From contig CP004348.1 in NCBI GenBank assembly GCA_000342265.1, positions 1,364,001 to 1,428,000 on the forward strand: 64,000 nucleotides of DNA, read 5' to 3'. Position numbers and translations under genes: made by a program. This document shows, in pieces, positions 17,438 to 27,151 of the stretch (positions are counted from its first letter, which is position 1; every line of letters starts with the position of its first letter). The notes below the pieces were generated by a model. That model did no database searches and was not told the origin of the DNA. It was given only the letters and a program-made list of their open reading frames with translations. The stretch comes from a beta proteobacterium CB (GTDB taxonomy: Bacteria; Pseudomonadota; Gammaproteobacteria; Burkholderiales; Burkholderiaceae).

Positions 17438-18360
17438 AAATTAACTTTAATCGTAAACCCTCAGAGCCAAATATTGAGCGGAATTTAAAGGTTCCTTATG
17501 CTCCCGCTAAGCGCAAACTATTTCAATTTCGTTGGTACCTTATTCTTGCCCTAGTGGTTAGCCCCTTTGTTTACGTATTTTGGTCGGCGCTTATCGGTTG
17601 GTTTGTGGTGGATGCGCCAGGGTACGTTGAAATCCCAACGTATCAAATGTTTGCACCTCAACCTAGCGTGGTAAATAAGATTCTTGTCAAAGAAAATGAA
17701 GCGGTAGAAAAGGGTATAGCACTCATTCAATTAATTAGACCCGAAAAAGAAAAGCGCTTAGAGATATTGCGTGATGAAAATTACAATCCAAGCTCAAAAG
17801 TCTTATATGGCAAACAAGTGGAGCTCGTTCGCAAGTCTCTTAAAGACTATGAGGCGCTATATAAATCAGGTGCTGCAACAATCGGTGAAGTCGATGCAGC
17901 TAGGATTAGGTTGCTACAGGTATTGTCCATAGATCAGCGCTGGTTAACGCAGCTAGCAGATTCCGAACTCGCAGCGCAAAACATTCTTATCAAGGCACCC
18001 AATAATGCAATTGTCATTCGTATAGAAACCAAAGAAGGGGTAAGCGTCCAGCAAGGGGATCCATTGATTACCATTCAAGAAACCACTAAGCCACGAGTCA
18101 TAGCATTATTAGCCCCCCGCTTTGCTCTTTATGCGCACACAGGGCAAATGGCAACAGTGAAATGGGAGTCTGGACTAGAGGTTGAAGCAACAGTCTTATT
18201 TGAGGGCACTATCAGCAGTCAAATACCGGAAAAAATGCGGAACTTTAAAAATCAAAACCAAGGGGTAGTGGTTCAGCTTGAACTACATTCTGATATTCCA
18301 GGGGCGTTGGCTGTAGATGGCCTCCCTGTAAAAGTAAAGTTCAAGCGCAACTTTTTTTAA
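17434..18360 (+). CDS. HlyD-type periplasmic adaptor (membrane fusion protein)
   Basis: This 308-residue protein has a cytoplasmic N-terminus, one transmembrane helix (about 34-58), then a lipoyl/barrel half-motif (APQPSVVNKILVKENEAVEKG, in part), a short helical hairpin (about 125-180) and the returning half-motif with IKAPNNAIVIR and EGVSVQQGDPLITI. The C-terminal beta-barrel follows. Adaptors of this kind bridge an inner-membrane machine to a TolC channel. It starts in an ATGA overlap with the TolC-hydrolase gene, and no ABC or RND pump gene is nearby, so the partner is presumably the glycosyltransferase. It resembles the non-PilZ part of Alg44 in layout. Its stop overlaps that of galE. 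Confidence 0.85.
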   Translation: MKINFNRKPSEPNIERNLKVPYAPAKRKLFQFRWYLILALVVSPFVYVFWSALIGWFVVDAPGYVEIPTYQMFAPQPSVVNKILVKENEAVEKGIALIQLIRPEKEKRLEILRDENYNPSSKVLYGKQVELVRKSLKDYEALYKSGAATIGEVDAARIRLLQVLSIDQRWLTQLADSELAAQNILIKAPNNAIVIRIETKEGVSVQQGDPLITIQETTKPRVIALLAPRFALYAHTGQMATVKWESGLEVEATVLFEGTISSQIPEKMRNFKNQNQGVVVQLELHSDIPGALAVDGLPVKVKFKRNFF

Positions 18361-19376
18361 GGCCTGGAGTTGGCGCTATGTTGCTGCCAACGCCAAGCAT
18401 CTTGGCACATACGATCAATATCTAATTTCGCTTCCCAAGAAAATAGCTTTTTTGCCAATGTGGGATCGGCATAACAAACCGCTATATCACCAGGGCGTCG
18501 AGCCACGACCTTATATGGCACTTTTTTACTAGCCGCCTTCTTGAACGCCTCAATCATCTCGAAAACGCTATACCCTCTTCCTGTTCCTAAATTTACAGCA
18601 ACCAGCCCAGGCTCACGCTCTAGGTATTGCAGGGCCGCTAAATGGCCCTCAGCCAAATCCTGCACATGAATATAGTCGCGAACACCTGTACCGTCCTTGG
18701 TTGGGTAATCATCCCCAAAAACCAGCAATTCTTTTTGCTGACCAGAAACAACCTGAGCAACAAAAGGCATTAAATTATTAGGGGGGCCAGCAGGATCTTC
18801 CCCGATTAAGCCAGACGTGTGCGCGCCTACTGGATTGAAATACCGCAGGAGAACAATTCTCCATTGAGGATCTGAGTGATACAGGTCTCGGAGAACATCC
18901 TCAACCATGAGCTTGCTTCGCCCATATGGATTTAAAGTCTGAAGAGGAAAATCTTCAGAAATTGGCATGGTCTTTGCATCTCCATATACCGTGGCCGATG
19001 AAGAAAAAACCAATTTCTTTACATTAGCTAGAGACATTTCTTCAAATAAGATAAGACTTCCACCTACATTGTTATCAAAATATTCAAGCGGTTTGGCGAC
19101 AGATTCGCCAACGGCTTTTAGTCCTGCAAAATGAATAACGGCATCGATTGGATGCTCTGCGAAAATTGCTTTTAACGTCGCGCGGTCACGTATGTCACCA
19201 GCTATGAAACAAATTGGTCTTTTGGTAATGTACTCAATTTTTTCTACAACTTCTTTTTTACTATTGCAGAGATTATCAAGAACAATAACGGACATATCGG
19301 CCTGTAATAAGCTGATAACAGTATGAGACCCGATATAGCCCGATCCGCCGGTAATTAATATCGTTTTCATAGACAT
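18357..19376 (-). CDS. galE: UDP-glucose 4-epimerase
   Basis: This 339-residue SDR enzyme interconverts UDP-glucose and UDP-galactose. It has the NAD-binding TGGSGYIGSH at its N-terminus, the catalytic Ser region VFSSSATVYG and YGRSK (Tyr-x3-Lys). It could supply sugar nucleotides for the adjacent polysaccharide island or for LPS. The ATG at 19376 is chosen because AAGG lies about 9 nt upstream. It is convergent with the HlyD-type gene: the stop codons overlap and no terminator lies between them. Confidence 0.95.
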   Translation of the reverse strand: MSMKTILITGGSGYIGSHTVISLLQADMSVIVLDNLCNSKKEVVEKIEYITKRPICFIAGDIRDRATLKAIFAEHPIDAVIHFAGLKAVGESVAKPLEYFDNNVGGSLILFEEMSLANVKKLVFSSSATVYGDAKTMPISEDFPLQTLNPYGRSKLMVEDVLRDLYHSDPQWRIVLLRYFNPVGAHTSGLIGEDPAGPPNNLMPFVAQVVSGQQKELLVFGDDYPTKDGTGVRDYIHVQDLAEGHLAALQYLEREPGLVAVNLGTGRGYSVFEMIEAFKKAASKKVPYKVVARRPGDIAVCYADPTLAKKLFSWEAKLDIDRMCQDAWRWQQHSANSRP

Positions 19377-19467
19377 GGAATTGGCCTTAATCAAGTATGC
19401 AAAGGTCGATAACAGCAACTAAGAGACTGGCTTTATTGTGCCATCGTTCTCTCCATAAGATTGCTTA

Positions 19468-19541
19468 TGGAGGCGCGTGAGGGAATCGAACCCCCGTACG
19501 AAGCTTTGCAGGCTCCTGCCTAACCACTCGGCCAACGCGCC
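19468..19541 (-). tRNA. tRNA-Cys (GCA)
   Basis: On the minus strand the acceptor 5' arm GGCGCGT (19541-19535) pairs with ACGCGCC (19478-19472), followed by discriminator U and an encoded CCA. The anticodon loop CTGCAAA gives GCA. The T-loop GGTTCGATTCC is present. The discriminator U73 is a tRNA-Cys identity element. Confidence 0.97.
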
Positions 19542-19554
19542 ATATGCTTGAATC

Positions 19555-19583
19555 AAAAATGGGAAGCTTTTTAGGGCTTCCCA
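19555..19583 (-). terminator. intrinsic terminator between tRNA-Gly and tRNA-Cys
   Basis: A perfect 8-bp stem (19560-19567 with 19576-19583) with an 8-nt loop is followed on the minus strand by TTTTT. It lies downstream of tRNA-Gly and upstream of tRNA-Cys. Confidence 0.75.
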
Positions 19584-19590
19584 TCGAACT

Positions 19591-19666
19591 TGGAGCGGGA
19601 AAGGAGGTTCGAACTCCCGACCTATACCTTGGCAAGGTATCGCTCTACCAGCTGAGCTATTCCCGC
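19591..19666 (-). tRNA. tRNA-Gly (GCC)
   Basis: On the minus strand the acceptor arm GCGGGAA opens the gene, the D-arm contains AGCTCAGCTGGTAGAGC, the anticodon loop TTGCCAA gives GCC, the T-arm has GTTCGAACC, and the CCA end is encoded (19593-19591). Length is 76 nt. Confidence 0.97.
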
Positions 19667-19783
19667 ATAACAGGTCAGTAGTTTAACAAACAATTTGAGA
19701 GAACGCATTATTTGTGACTAAACCTAAAAATGGATGAGGCTCACGTTTCTACCAAAGCCTTATCAGCCATGGGTTTGTAGACT

Positions 19784-20359
19784 TTATTTAGCCTTATCAA
19801 CCAGCTGAGGTAAAGCCTTTTTCATGTAATAGAACATTGACCAAAGCGTTAAAAAGGATGCAATCCAGATTAGCCAAGTGCCAACTTGTGCGCAATTCAA
19901 CCAGCCAAATAAAGTGTCGTTTAATAATAAAAATGGAATCGCCACGAGTTGAGCGGTAGTTTTTAACTTTCCGACCATATGTACGGCAACGCTTTTTCCG
20001 GCGCCTAACAACGCCATCCACTCCCTCAGTGCTGAAATAGTAATTTCACGACCAATAATGATTAAGGCCACCCAGACCTGGACGCGATCCATATTCAACA
20101 GAACCAGCAATGAAGCGGCCACGATTAATTTGTCTGCTACAGGGTCTAAGAATTGGCCAAATGTCGACTCTTGTTTCATTTTGCGGGCCAAAAAACCATC
20201 TAACCAATCTGTCACGGCAGCAAAAACAAAAATCACGGTAGCAGTGAGGTTCTTGTCAAAGGGAGTTAACCAGCTATTGGGTAAATAGAACACCGCAACA
20301 ACAAGTGGAATTGCGGCAACGCGCAACCAGGTCAGAGCGATAGGCAGATTAAAAGGCAT
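19784..20359 (-). CDS. pgsA: CDP-diacylglycerol--glycerol-3-phosphate 3-phosphatidyltransferase
   Basis: This 191-residue inner-membrane enzyme makes phosphatidylglycerophosphate, the first committed step to phosphatidylglycerol and cardiolipin. The CDP-alcohol phosphotransferase signature D-x2-DG-x2-AR-x8-G-x3-D-x3-D is visible from DWLDGFLARK to FLDPVADK (about residues 51-73). Four to five hydrophobic helices surround it. It lies 36 nt after uvrC on the same strand, the usual proteobacterial pairing. Confidence 0.95.
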   Translation of the reverse strand: MPFNLPIALTWLRVAAIPLVVAVFYLPNSWLTPFDKNLTATVIFVFAAVTDWLDGFLARKMKQESTFGQFLDPVADKLIVAASLLVLLNMDRVQVWVALIIIGREITISALREWMALLGAGKSVAVHMVGKLKTTAQLVAIPFLLLNDTLFGWLNCAQVGTWLIWIASFLTLWSMFYYMKKALPQLVDKAK

Positions 20360-20395
20360 AGCTCAAGCATAAACCAATGTGAGCACACTGGGAAA

Positions 20396-22336
20396 TCAAT
20401 GGAGCTGCCTGTAGATTTGCTCGGCCAATGCAGTGGATATTCCCTCAACGCTTGAAAGCTCTTCAATAGTGGCATTGGAAACGCCGCGCAAACCTCCAAA
20501 ACGGGCGAGTAATTTTTGACGCCTTTTAGCGCCTATCCCCTCAATCTCCTCAAGCTGAGAAACCGTTCTAGCTTTCGCGCGCTTAGCACGCATACCGGTA
20601 ATTGCAAATCGATGAGCCTCATCCCGAATCTGCGCTACCAACAACAAAGCAGCACTATCAATACCGAGCTCAAGCGACTTACGTCCATCCGCAAAGATAA
20701 GAGTCTCAAGACCTACCTTACGCCCCTCCCCTTTGGCAACACCAACAATTAAGCTGATATCCATACCGAATTCAGAAAGGACTTGCCTTGCCATCTCAAC
20801 TTGACCCTTACCACCGTCAATCAAAATGACTTGCGGCATCTTCTCAACAGGAAGCTCTTGGAAATTTGCGTAACGGCGTTGTAAGACCTGACGCATTGCT
20901 GCGTAGTCATCACCCGGGGTGATGTCATTAATATTGAAGCGGCGGTATTCGCTAGGTTGCATCGCATTTTTGGAATACACGACACAGGAGGCTTGGGTGG
21001 CCTCACCAGAAGTATGGCTAATGTCAAAACACTCGATACGTAGCTGTTCAAGACTTTCTAATTCCAAAGCCAGAACATCGGCTAATGCTCTTGCTCTTGC
21101 CAGTTGCCCACCAGTCTCTACCAAGCGCTTCGCTATGGCAATCTTGGCATTACCCTCAGCCATAGCCAACCAATGACGTCTCTGGCCCTGTGGCTGGTGC
21201 AAAAAAGTAATGCGCTTACCAGCTTGCGCATTCAGTAAATCATGTAAACCTTCCGGAGCTGTGTGATCAGAGATATCTTCAGCACTTTCCCCCGGTGCCG
21301 AAACATCATCAACGAGCTTTCTCAAAGGATGATTCAGAATCAGTACTGGTGGAATTAAATTAGTAGTCGCCTCGCCATCACCTGACTTCTCCTCTAAGTA
21401 ATGCTGAGCAATGAAGGCCTCTAGAATTTCGGCTGGTGGTGGCAGTTCTCCTGAACTTGAGCGCAAGCCTTTCGGGAAATAGGCGCGATCACCCAAATGG
21501 CGACCGCCACGAATCATTGCCAAATTAACACAAACCACACCCTCCATTTGAGCTACAGCAATGACATCGACATCGCCTTCGCCGTCAGCAACCGTATCCA
21601 TTGATTGTTGCTGTAAGACGCTGGAAAGATCGGCAATACGATCCCTTAATACTGCAGCCATTTCAAATTCCATGGTATCGCTATAAGCGTGCATTTTCTT
21701 TTCAAGCTCAGAAAGCACACGACTATGGTCACCCTCTAAGAAACGTGTTGCCTGGGCTACATCTTGCCCGTACTGCTCGACACTTAAACGACCAACACAA
21801 GGGGCACTACAACGATGAATTTGATGCAATAAACAAGGGCGACTACGGTTTTTAAATACAGAGTCTTCGCAAGTTCTCAGACGAAATACCTTTTGTAAAA
21901 TCTGAACACTATTCCGCACAGCCCATGAATTCGGGAATGGCCCAAAGTAGTGATTGCGCTTATCTGTTTTTCCTCGATACGAGGCTAAACGAGGAAATTG
22001 GTGCCCCGTCAACATCACGTAGGGATAAGACTTATCATCTCGAAAGAGAATATTGAATGGAGGCGCCAACTCCTTAATCAGATTGTTCTCTAAAATTAGG
22101 GCTTCAGTTTCTGAGCGTGTTACTGTGGTTTCGTAGCGAGCAATTTTTCCCACCATCAGCTCTATGCGTGGTGAAAGCTGTGTTCGCTGGAAGTAACTTG
22201 ATACACGCTTTTTGAGGTTGCGCGCTTTACCGACATACAGAATATGTCCCGCCTCATCAAAGAAGCGATATACCCCCGGCAATCCGGGTAGCCGTTTAAC
22301 ATCTTGCTGAAGGGTTTCAAAAAGCGAATTGCTCAT
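20396..22336 (-). CDS. uvrC: excinuclease ABC subunit C
   Basis: This 646-residue nuclease makes both incisions in nucleotide excision repair with UvrA and UvrB. The N-terminal GIY-YIG domain includes LPGVYRF and [13 protein letters not shown]. The UVR motif (about 205-240), the RNase-H-like C-terminal nuclease ([10 protein letters not shown] and LIDGGKGQ) and terminal helix-hairpin-helix repeats ([13 protein letters not shown]) follow. The ATG at 22336 overlaps the divergent earP ATG, and no Shine-Dalgarno sequence precedes it. It is co-oriented with pgsA. Confidence 0.96.
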   Translation of the reverse strand: MSNSLFETLQQDVKRLPGLPGVYRFFDEAGHILYVGKARNLKKRVSSYFQRTQLSPRIELMVGKIARYETTVTRSETEALILENNLIKELAPPFNILFRDDKSYPYVMLTGHQFPRLASYRGKTDKRNHYFGPFPNSWAVRNSVQILQKVFRLRTCEDSVFKNRSRPCLLHQIHRCSAPCVGRLSVEQYGQDVAQATRFLEGDHSRVLSELEKKMHAYSDTMEFEMAAVLRDRIADLSSVLQQQSMDTVADGEGDVDVIAVAQMEGVVCVNLAMIRGGRHLGDRAYFPKGLRSSSGELPPPAEILEAFIAQHYLEEKSGDGEATTNLIPPVLILNHPLRKLVDDVSAPGESAEDISDHTAPEGLHDLLNAQAGKRITFLHQPQGQRRHWLAMAEGNAKIAIAKRLVETGGQLARARALADVLALELESLEQLRIECFDISHTSGEATQASCVVYSKNAMQPSEYRRFNINDITPGDDYAAMRQVLQRRYANFQELPVEKMPQVILIDGGKGQVEMARQVLSEFGMDISLIVGVAKGEGRKVGLETLIFADGRKSLELGIDSAALLLVAQIRDEAHRFAITGMRAKRAKARTVSQLEEIEGIGAKRRQKLLARFGGLRGVSNATIEELSSVEGISTALAEQIYRQLH

Positions 22337-23414
22337 GCGTTGGGATATTTTCTGTCAAATCGTAGACAACTATGGTGATGCCGGTGTTTGCTGGCGCCTA
22401 GCAAGAAGCTTAACAAGTCTTCATGGCCAAGACGTGCGCATTTTCTGTGACGATCTGCCAACCCTTAATTTACTCGCTTCTGGAGTTAACCCCGAAATCA
22501 AAGGCCTGATTGATATCCAGCCTTGGGAAGCTAGTCATAACAATAGCCGTCATCCAGTTCAACCCCCTGATGTCGTCATTGAGGCATTTGGGTGCGATCT
22601 TCCCGAGCGCTACCTTGCGGGCCTGCTAATTGCCCCCCAAAAACCCATCATCATTAATCTAGAGTACTTAAGCGCAGAACCCTGGATCGTAGACTTTCAT
22701 CAAAAAGCATCCCCGCAGGCGCATGGCATACCAAAGTACTTTTTCTTCCCAGGCTTTCAGGAAAATGCGGGCGGTATTTTGATTGACCCAACTCCGAAGG
22801 AAGCATCGGTGACTGAGGCTTTGGTTCCTGAGAGCCTTCGGGCCAGCTGGAGTCTCTTGAGACCTAATGCAAAGCGCATCAGTGTTTTTTGCTACCCAGG
22901 TATACCGCTCCTGAAATGGCTAGAAGATCTGACGACTCTGGGTGAGAACTTCGACATCGTGCTGACACATGGCCAACGTGAGCAATTGCAGTTCAGCTCT
23001 GGTCACCCTACTCAGCCACTTGCTTTGCCCGACTCCATTCAGTTGATCTCTATTCCTTTTGTTTCTCAAGATGAATACGATTGGATGCTTTCTCAATGCG
23101 ACTTCAACATTGTTCGAGGCGAAGATTCTTTTGTCCGAGCACAGTTAGCTGGGAAACCTTTCATTTGGCATATTTACCCCCAAGAAGATCGCGCCCACGA
23201 AACCAAGTTAGCCGCATTTTTAGATCTCTATCTTGAAGACGCATCACAAGAGCTTAAACACGCTGTCATAGCCGCGATGACTTGGGCAATGCCGAGTGAG
23301 TGGTACCAGTCAATTGATAGCTGGGATGCCCATTCCAAGGCCTGGAGAGCTGATTTACTTGAAAAACAAGCTGATGGTGGCCTAGCTGCCCGTCTAATGG
23401 GCTTTGTAGCCTGA
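22335..23414 (+). CDS. earP: EF-P arginine rhamnosyltransferase EarP
   Basis: This 359-residue GT-B enzyme (formerly DUF2331) uses dTDP-L-rhamnose to rhamnosylate Arg32 of elongation factor P. The N-terminus [24 protein letters not shown] (quoted in part: [11 protein letters not shown]) matches the family start and nucleotide-sugar site, and the C-terminal half has the conserved [23 protein letters not shown] region (GEDSFVRAQ). The ATG at 22335 is chosen by family start, although no good ribosome-binding site is present. efp follows 87 nt later. Confidence 0.95.
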   Translation: MRWDIFCQIVDNYGDAGVCWRLARSLTSLHGQDVRIFCDDLPTLNLLASGVNPEIKGLIDIQPWEASHNNSRHPVQPPDVVIEAFGCDLPERYLAGLLIAPQKPIIINLEYLSAEPWIVDFHQKASPQAHGIPKYFFFPGFQENAGGILIDPTPKEASVTEALVPESLRASWSLLRPNAKRISVFCYPGIPLLKWLEDLTTLGENFDIVLTHGQREQLQFSSGHPTQPLALPDSIQLISIPFVSQDEYDWMLSQCDFNIVRGEDSFVRAQLAGKPFIWHIYPQEDRAHETKLAAFLDLYLEDASQELKHAVIAAMTWAMPSEWYQSIDSWDAHSKAWRADLLEKQADGGLAARLMGFVA

Positions 23415-23501
23415 TCTTGTGCGAAATCTGCCTGCGGGCGGTTACAATCTTGTTTTTGATAAAAACCGCAGAAAATCAGCTCTGCACCCAGGAATAGCAA
23501 G

Positions 23502-24062
23502 ATGAAAACAGCACAAGAACTCCGCGTTGGTAACGTAGTAATGATCGGCACTGATGCCATGGTCGTTTTAAAAGCAGAATACAGCCGCTCAGGCCGCAAC
23601 TCTTCTGTTGTAAAAATGAAATTCAAGAACTTGTTAACTGGCGCGCCTAACGAAGGCGTATTTAAAGCAGATGACAAGTTTGATGTTGTGATCTTAGATA
23701 AGAAAGATTGCACCTACTCTTACTTCGCAGATCCAATGTATGTATTTATGGATGGTGACTACAACCAATATGAAGTTGAAGCTGAGTTCATGGGTGATGC
23801 ATTGCATTACCTTGAAGAAAGCATGCCTTGTGAAGTCGTGTTCTACGAAGGCAAAGCGCTCTCAGTAGCAATGCCAAACTCTTTAGTTCGTGAAATCATT
23901 TACACAGAGCCAGCAGTTAAAGGCGATACCAGCTCAGGCAAAGTACTGAAGACTGCAAAATTGGCTACTGGCTATGAATTGCAAGTTCCATTGTTCTGTA
24001 ACACTGGTGACAAGATCGAGATCGATACTCGTACCGGTGAATATCGTAGCCGCGCTAATTAA
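23502..24062 (+). CDS. efp: elongation factor P
   Basis: This 186-residue translation factor relieves ribosome stalling at polyproline. Residue 32 is Arg in SGRNSS, the rhamnosylated form that pairs with EarP, encoded just upstream; lysine-type EF-P would need EpmA/EpmB. The three beta-barrel domains are of normal length. The upstream gap includes a TACAAT box (23443-23448) and a GCGGTT/AACCGC inverted repeat. The intrinsic terminator lies 17 nt after the stop. Confidence 0.97.
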   Translation: MKTAQELRVGNVVMIGTDAMVVLKAEYSRSGRNSSVVKMKFKNLLTGAPNEGVFKADDKFDVVILDKKDCTYSYFADPMYVFMDGDYNQYEVEAEFMGDALHYLEESMPCEVVFYEGKALSVAMPNSLVREIIYTEPAVKGDTSSGKVLKTAKLATGYELQVPLFCNTGDKIEIDTRTGEYRSRAN

Positions 24063-24079
24063 TTAGCTCGCTCGATAGC

Positions 24080-24107
24080 AAAAAGCCCGGCATGCCGGGC
24101 TTTTTTT
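24080..24107 (+). terminator. intrinsic terminator after efp
   Basis: The GC-rich palindrome AGCCCGGCATGCCGGGCT is flanked by A and T runs, so it can act on both strands, for efp and for convergent nagZ. Confidence 0.9.
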
Positions 24108-24131
24108 ATCGTCTTAATTTTTACTGACCTT

Positions 24132-25208
24132 CTAGGTAATGAGCTTTAGCTGCTGGAGTAAGCCTTTGGCATGTTGATATTGCGCTTCAGACTGCAACTC
24201 GTCCCATGTAGGGGCTGTAGCAGTCGGCATCAGTCGATTCAATCGAATAGCAGAATCTACCTGTTTTGCTTTTGAGACCTTTAACTGACTGAGTAATTGA
24301 TCTGCAAGATCAGGGCGATTGCAAATCAACACTGCATCACATCCTGCCTCAAGCGCCATATCAGCACCCTTCACTACCGAACCGGCAACACTAGCGCCTT
24401 CCATTGATAAATCATCACTAAAGATGACACCCTCAAAGCCCAACTCTTGACGCAAGATGGAATGCAACCAAACCTTAGAAAATCCAGCTGGATTTTTATC
24501 CACCTTGGGATAAATCACGTGAGCTGGCATCACCGCAGTTAAACTCAGATCCAACCATTCATATGGCTTAGCATCGTCATTCAAGATTTGTTTCAAGGGA
24601 CGCCCATCCACAGGAATGGCCACATGAGAGTCTGCCTCAGCCCAGCCATGGCCAGGGAAATGCTTGCCACAATTCGCCATACCCGCAAGGCGTAAGCCTT
24701 CGTTCAGGCTTTTAGCTAAGGCAAAGGTAATTTGTGGATCACGACTAAATGCACGATCCCCAATCACACCACTGCGACCAAAATCGAGATCCAAGACTGG
24801 GGTAAAACTAAAGTCGACACCGCAAGCACGCAACTCAGCGGCTAGGAGATAACCAGAAGCCGTAGCCGCTGCCATCGCAATAGCAGCAGATTCAGCAGAG
24901 TGAGATGACTTATTTTTAGCACCCCAAAGTTCACCTAACTTTCGCATGGCGGGTAAATGGGTAAAGCCATCAGTCCTGCAGCGCTGAACACGTCCACCCT
25001 CATGATCAATCGAGATCAATACGTCGGAACGGAGTTTTTTAATTTCTGCAGTGAGTTTGGTGAGTTGCTTGCGATTAGCAAAGTTTCTGCCAAACAAAAT
25101 CACGCCGCCAGTAAGAGGGTGCAAGATGCGACGACGATCTTCTGCGTTTAACTCAAGGCCAACAACATCTAAGGTAACTGGGCCTGGATTCATAGTCGAC
25201 TTACTCAT
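24132..25208 (-). CDS. nagZ: beta-N-acetylhexosaminidase
   Basis: This 358-residue cytosolic GH3 enzyme removes N-acetylglucosamine from anhydro-muropeptides during cell-wall recycling. It has the GH3 loop CGKHFPGHG (acid/base His) and the nucleophile Asp in FSDDLSMEG. It lies downstream of acpS on the same strand, at the end of the lepA-lepB-rnc-era-recO-pdxJ-acpS run. Confidence 0.95.
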   Translation of the reverse strand: MSKSTMNPGPVTLDVVGLELNAEDRRRILHPLTGGVILFGRNFANRKQLTKLTAEIKKLRSDVLISIDHEGGRVQRCRTDGFTHLPAMRKLGELWGAKNKSSHSAESAAIAMAAATASGYLLAAELRACGVDFSFTPVLDLDFGRSGVIGDRAFSRDPQITFALAKSLNEGLRLAGMANCGKHFPGHGWAEADSHVAIPVDGRPLKQILNDDAKPYEWLDLSLTAVMPAHVIYPKVDKNPAGFSKVWLHSILRQELGFEGVIFSDDLSMEGASVAGSVVKGADMALEAGCDAVLICNRPDLADQLLSQLKVSKAKQVDSAIRLNRLMPTATAPTWDELQSEAQYQHAKGLLQQLKLIT

Positions 25209-25246
25209 GTGTTCCTCGTCATTTTCTATTTGCTTTTGATGATTAT

Positions 25247-25639
25247 TTATTTTTGCACTACGATGACATGAGCTATTGCCATGTCTTGCTCATCACTGAC
25301 GGTGACGTGAGCTTCCCAGTTTTTTTCCTGCATGAATTGTGCAAGCACTCCTAAATAAGAGGTAACTGGTTTGCCGCTAGGCTCATTGAGAGTTTGCAGA
25401 GAGCGCCAAGTCATTGGCATTCTCATACCCAAGCCAATTGCCTTAGAGAAAGCTTCCTTTGCTGCAAAGCGCGTAGCCAAAAATGCAATACCTCGCTTGT
25501 GATTTCTGGCTAAGCGATGCTTAAAAATCAGCATCTCATCAGGGCCTAGGATTTTTTCAGCCAAGCGGCCATTGGTGCGATCGTAAGCTGCTTGAAGCCG
25601 CTCGATCTGCAAAATATCTGTACCTATGCCAATGATCAT
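25247..25639 (-). CDS. acpS: holo-[acyl-carrier-protein] synthase
   Basis: This 130-residue enzyme transfers 4'-phosphopantetheine from CoA to the Ser of acyl carrier protein (the acpP of this window). Family motifs are [12 protein letters not shown] at the N-terminus (metal-binding Asp) and [12 protein letters not shown] (Glu and Lys of the active site). It lies 15 nt downstream of pdxJ. Confidence 0.96.
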   Translation of the reverse strand: MIIGIGTDILQIERLQAAYDRTNGRLAEKILGPDEMLIFKHRLARNHKRGIAFLATRFAAKEAFSKAIGLGMRMPMTWRSLQTLNEPSGKPVTSYLGVLAQFMQEKNWEAHVTVSDEQDMAIAHVIVVQK

Positions 25640-25654
25640 TTGATATTTAATCTT

Positions 25655-26398
25655 TTAAGCTTTAGCTCTACCCTGAATCATCAGAGCCTTCATATCCGTA
25701 ATCGCTTTTTGCCAACCCTTAAAGAGTGCTTCAGCAACAATAGCGTGTCCGATATTGAGTTCAGAAAGCTCAGCAATGGCAGCCACGGGCATCACATTGC
25801 CCTCATGCAAGCCATGGCCCGCATTAACGCGTAGGCCAATACTTTTTCCAAACTGAGCTGCATTTCTGATGCGCTCGAGCTCTTGCTTCTGTTGATCACC
25901 AGCTAGATCTGCATAACGCCCGGTGTGCAATTCAACCACTGTTGCACCCACATCTTTAGCTGCCTGAATTTGCTTTTCTTCGGGATCGATAAAAAGAGAT
26001 ACCCGAATGCCCGCATTTTTTAATTGCGCAGTAGCTGCTTTGACTGCTTCAAAGTGACCAATGACATCTAAGCCGCCCTCAGTAGTGACCTCTTCACGCT
26101 TTTCGGGAACCAGGCATACGTCCTGCGGCTGAACCCGACAGGCGATATGAATCATCTCCGGTGTAACGGCGCACTCTAAATTCATACGCGTCTGAATTAA
26201 GGGGCGAAGAGCTATCAAATCGGCATCTTTGATGTGACGACGGTCCTCACGCAAGTGCAAGGTAATGAGATCTGCACCAGCTACCTCGGCCAAATGCGCA
26301 GCCTTCAGGGGATCGGGATAAACCGTGCCACGCGCATTACGGAGAGTGGCGACGTGATCGATATTGATGCCAAGCTCAAGGTTATTAGAGTCGCTCAT
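25655..26398 (-). CDS. pdxJ: pyridoxine 5'-phosphate synthase
   Basis: This 247-residue TIM-barrel enzyme condenses 1-deoxyxylulose 5-phosphate and 3-amino-2-oxopropyl phosphate to pyridoxine 5'-phosphate. [16 protein letters not shown] at the N-terminus and the LREDRRHI loop are family signatures; GHGL near the C-terminus is the phosphate site. It lies 12 nt after recO on the same strand. Confidence 0.97.
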   Translation of the reverse strand: MSDSNNLELGINIDHVATLRNARGTVYPDPLKAAHLAEVAGADLITLHLREDRRHIKDADLIALRPLIQTRMNLECAVTPEMIHIACRVQPQDVCLVPEKREEVTTEGGLDVIGHFEAVKAATAQLKNAGIRVSLFIDPEEKQIQAAKDVGATVVELHTGRYADLAGDQQKQELERIRNAAQFGKSIGLRVNAGHGLHEGNVMPVAAIAELSELNIGHAIVAEALFKGWQKAITDMKALMIQGRAKA

Positions 26399-26410
26399 AT
26401 TTGTAGATTA

Positions 26411-27145
26411 CTAGATTTTCTTAAGGTCAATCAAAATCTGACGGGTGGTGAGCACTTGATCCTGGAGGTGCAAGCCCAACAAAAAGCGCATTAACTGCTT
26501 ACTCTCAGAGAGAGTCTCCTGATCAGAAAAATCTCCCGCCGCTATTGCTAGCAGGGATTTACCGCTCAAGACTGGCCAGTGACCCGGATCATCTCCTTGC
26601 GCCGGCCTAACGCCACGTTCAGGCTGATAAACATACTGCTCATTGGATATAGGAGCACTATTCGTTTCGACGCAGCGATCCAGCGCTGCTGCATAACCAG
26701 TTTCCTGCAAAAGCGTTAACTCAAAAGGTCGCAGAATTTCTTCTAAGCCCTTGGATTCAAATTCGAGATTTGATAAAGCAGAAATGGTGTCCGTGTAATG
26801 ATCGTAAAGTCTTTCATAATCATCCTCACGAGCTAGAAACTTGACCAATAACTCATTGAGATAAAAGCCACAGAGCAATGCATCACCCACTAAAGATGGT
26901 GTACCACCAACCCACTCTGACTTCGTTAAAGTCCGTAACTCCGACTTCCCACTCCAAGAAACTAGTAGAGGCTGAAAGCGCTGTAAGACTGGGCGTAGCA
27001 CTGAATGTGGACGCTTAGCCCCCTTAGCAATCAAGGCCATGCGACCATGTTGCCGAGTAAATACATCCAGAATTAGGCTGGTTTCCTTGTAAGGAATGCT
27101 GTGCAATACAAAAGCGGGTTCGTCAGCAACACGAATGGAGGCCAT
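26411..27145 (-). CDS. recO: DNA repair protein RecO
   Basis: This 244-residue recombination mediator helps to load RecA onto SSB-coated DNA in the RecFOR pathway. The N-terminal OB fold includes AFVLHSIPYKETSLILDVFTR (part) and KGAKRPHS, followed by the helical domain. It lacks the four-Cys zinc site of some homologues. It follows era by 6 nt. Confidence 0.95.
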   Translation of the reverse strand: MASIRVADEPAFVLHSIPYKETSLILDVFTRQHGRMALIAKGAKRPHSVLRPVLQRFQPLLVSWSGKSELRTLTKSEWVGGTPSLVGDALLCGFYLNELLVKFLAREDDYERLYDHYTDTISALSNLEFESKGLEEILRPFELTLLQETGYAAALDRCVETNSAPISNEQYVYQPERGVRPAQGDDPGHWPVLSGKSLLAIAAGDFSDQETLSESKQLMRFLLGLHLQDQVLTTRQILIDLKKI

Positions 27146-27151
27146 GAATAA

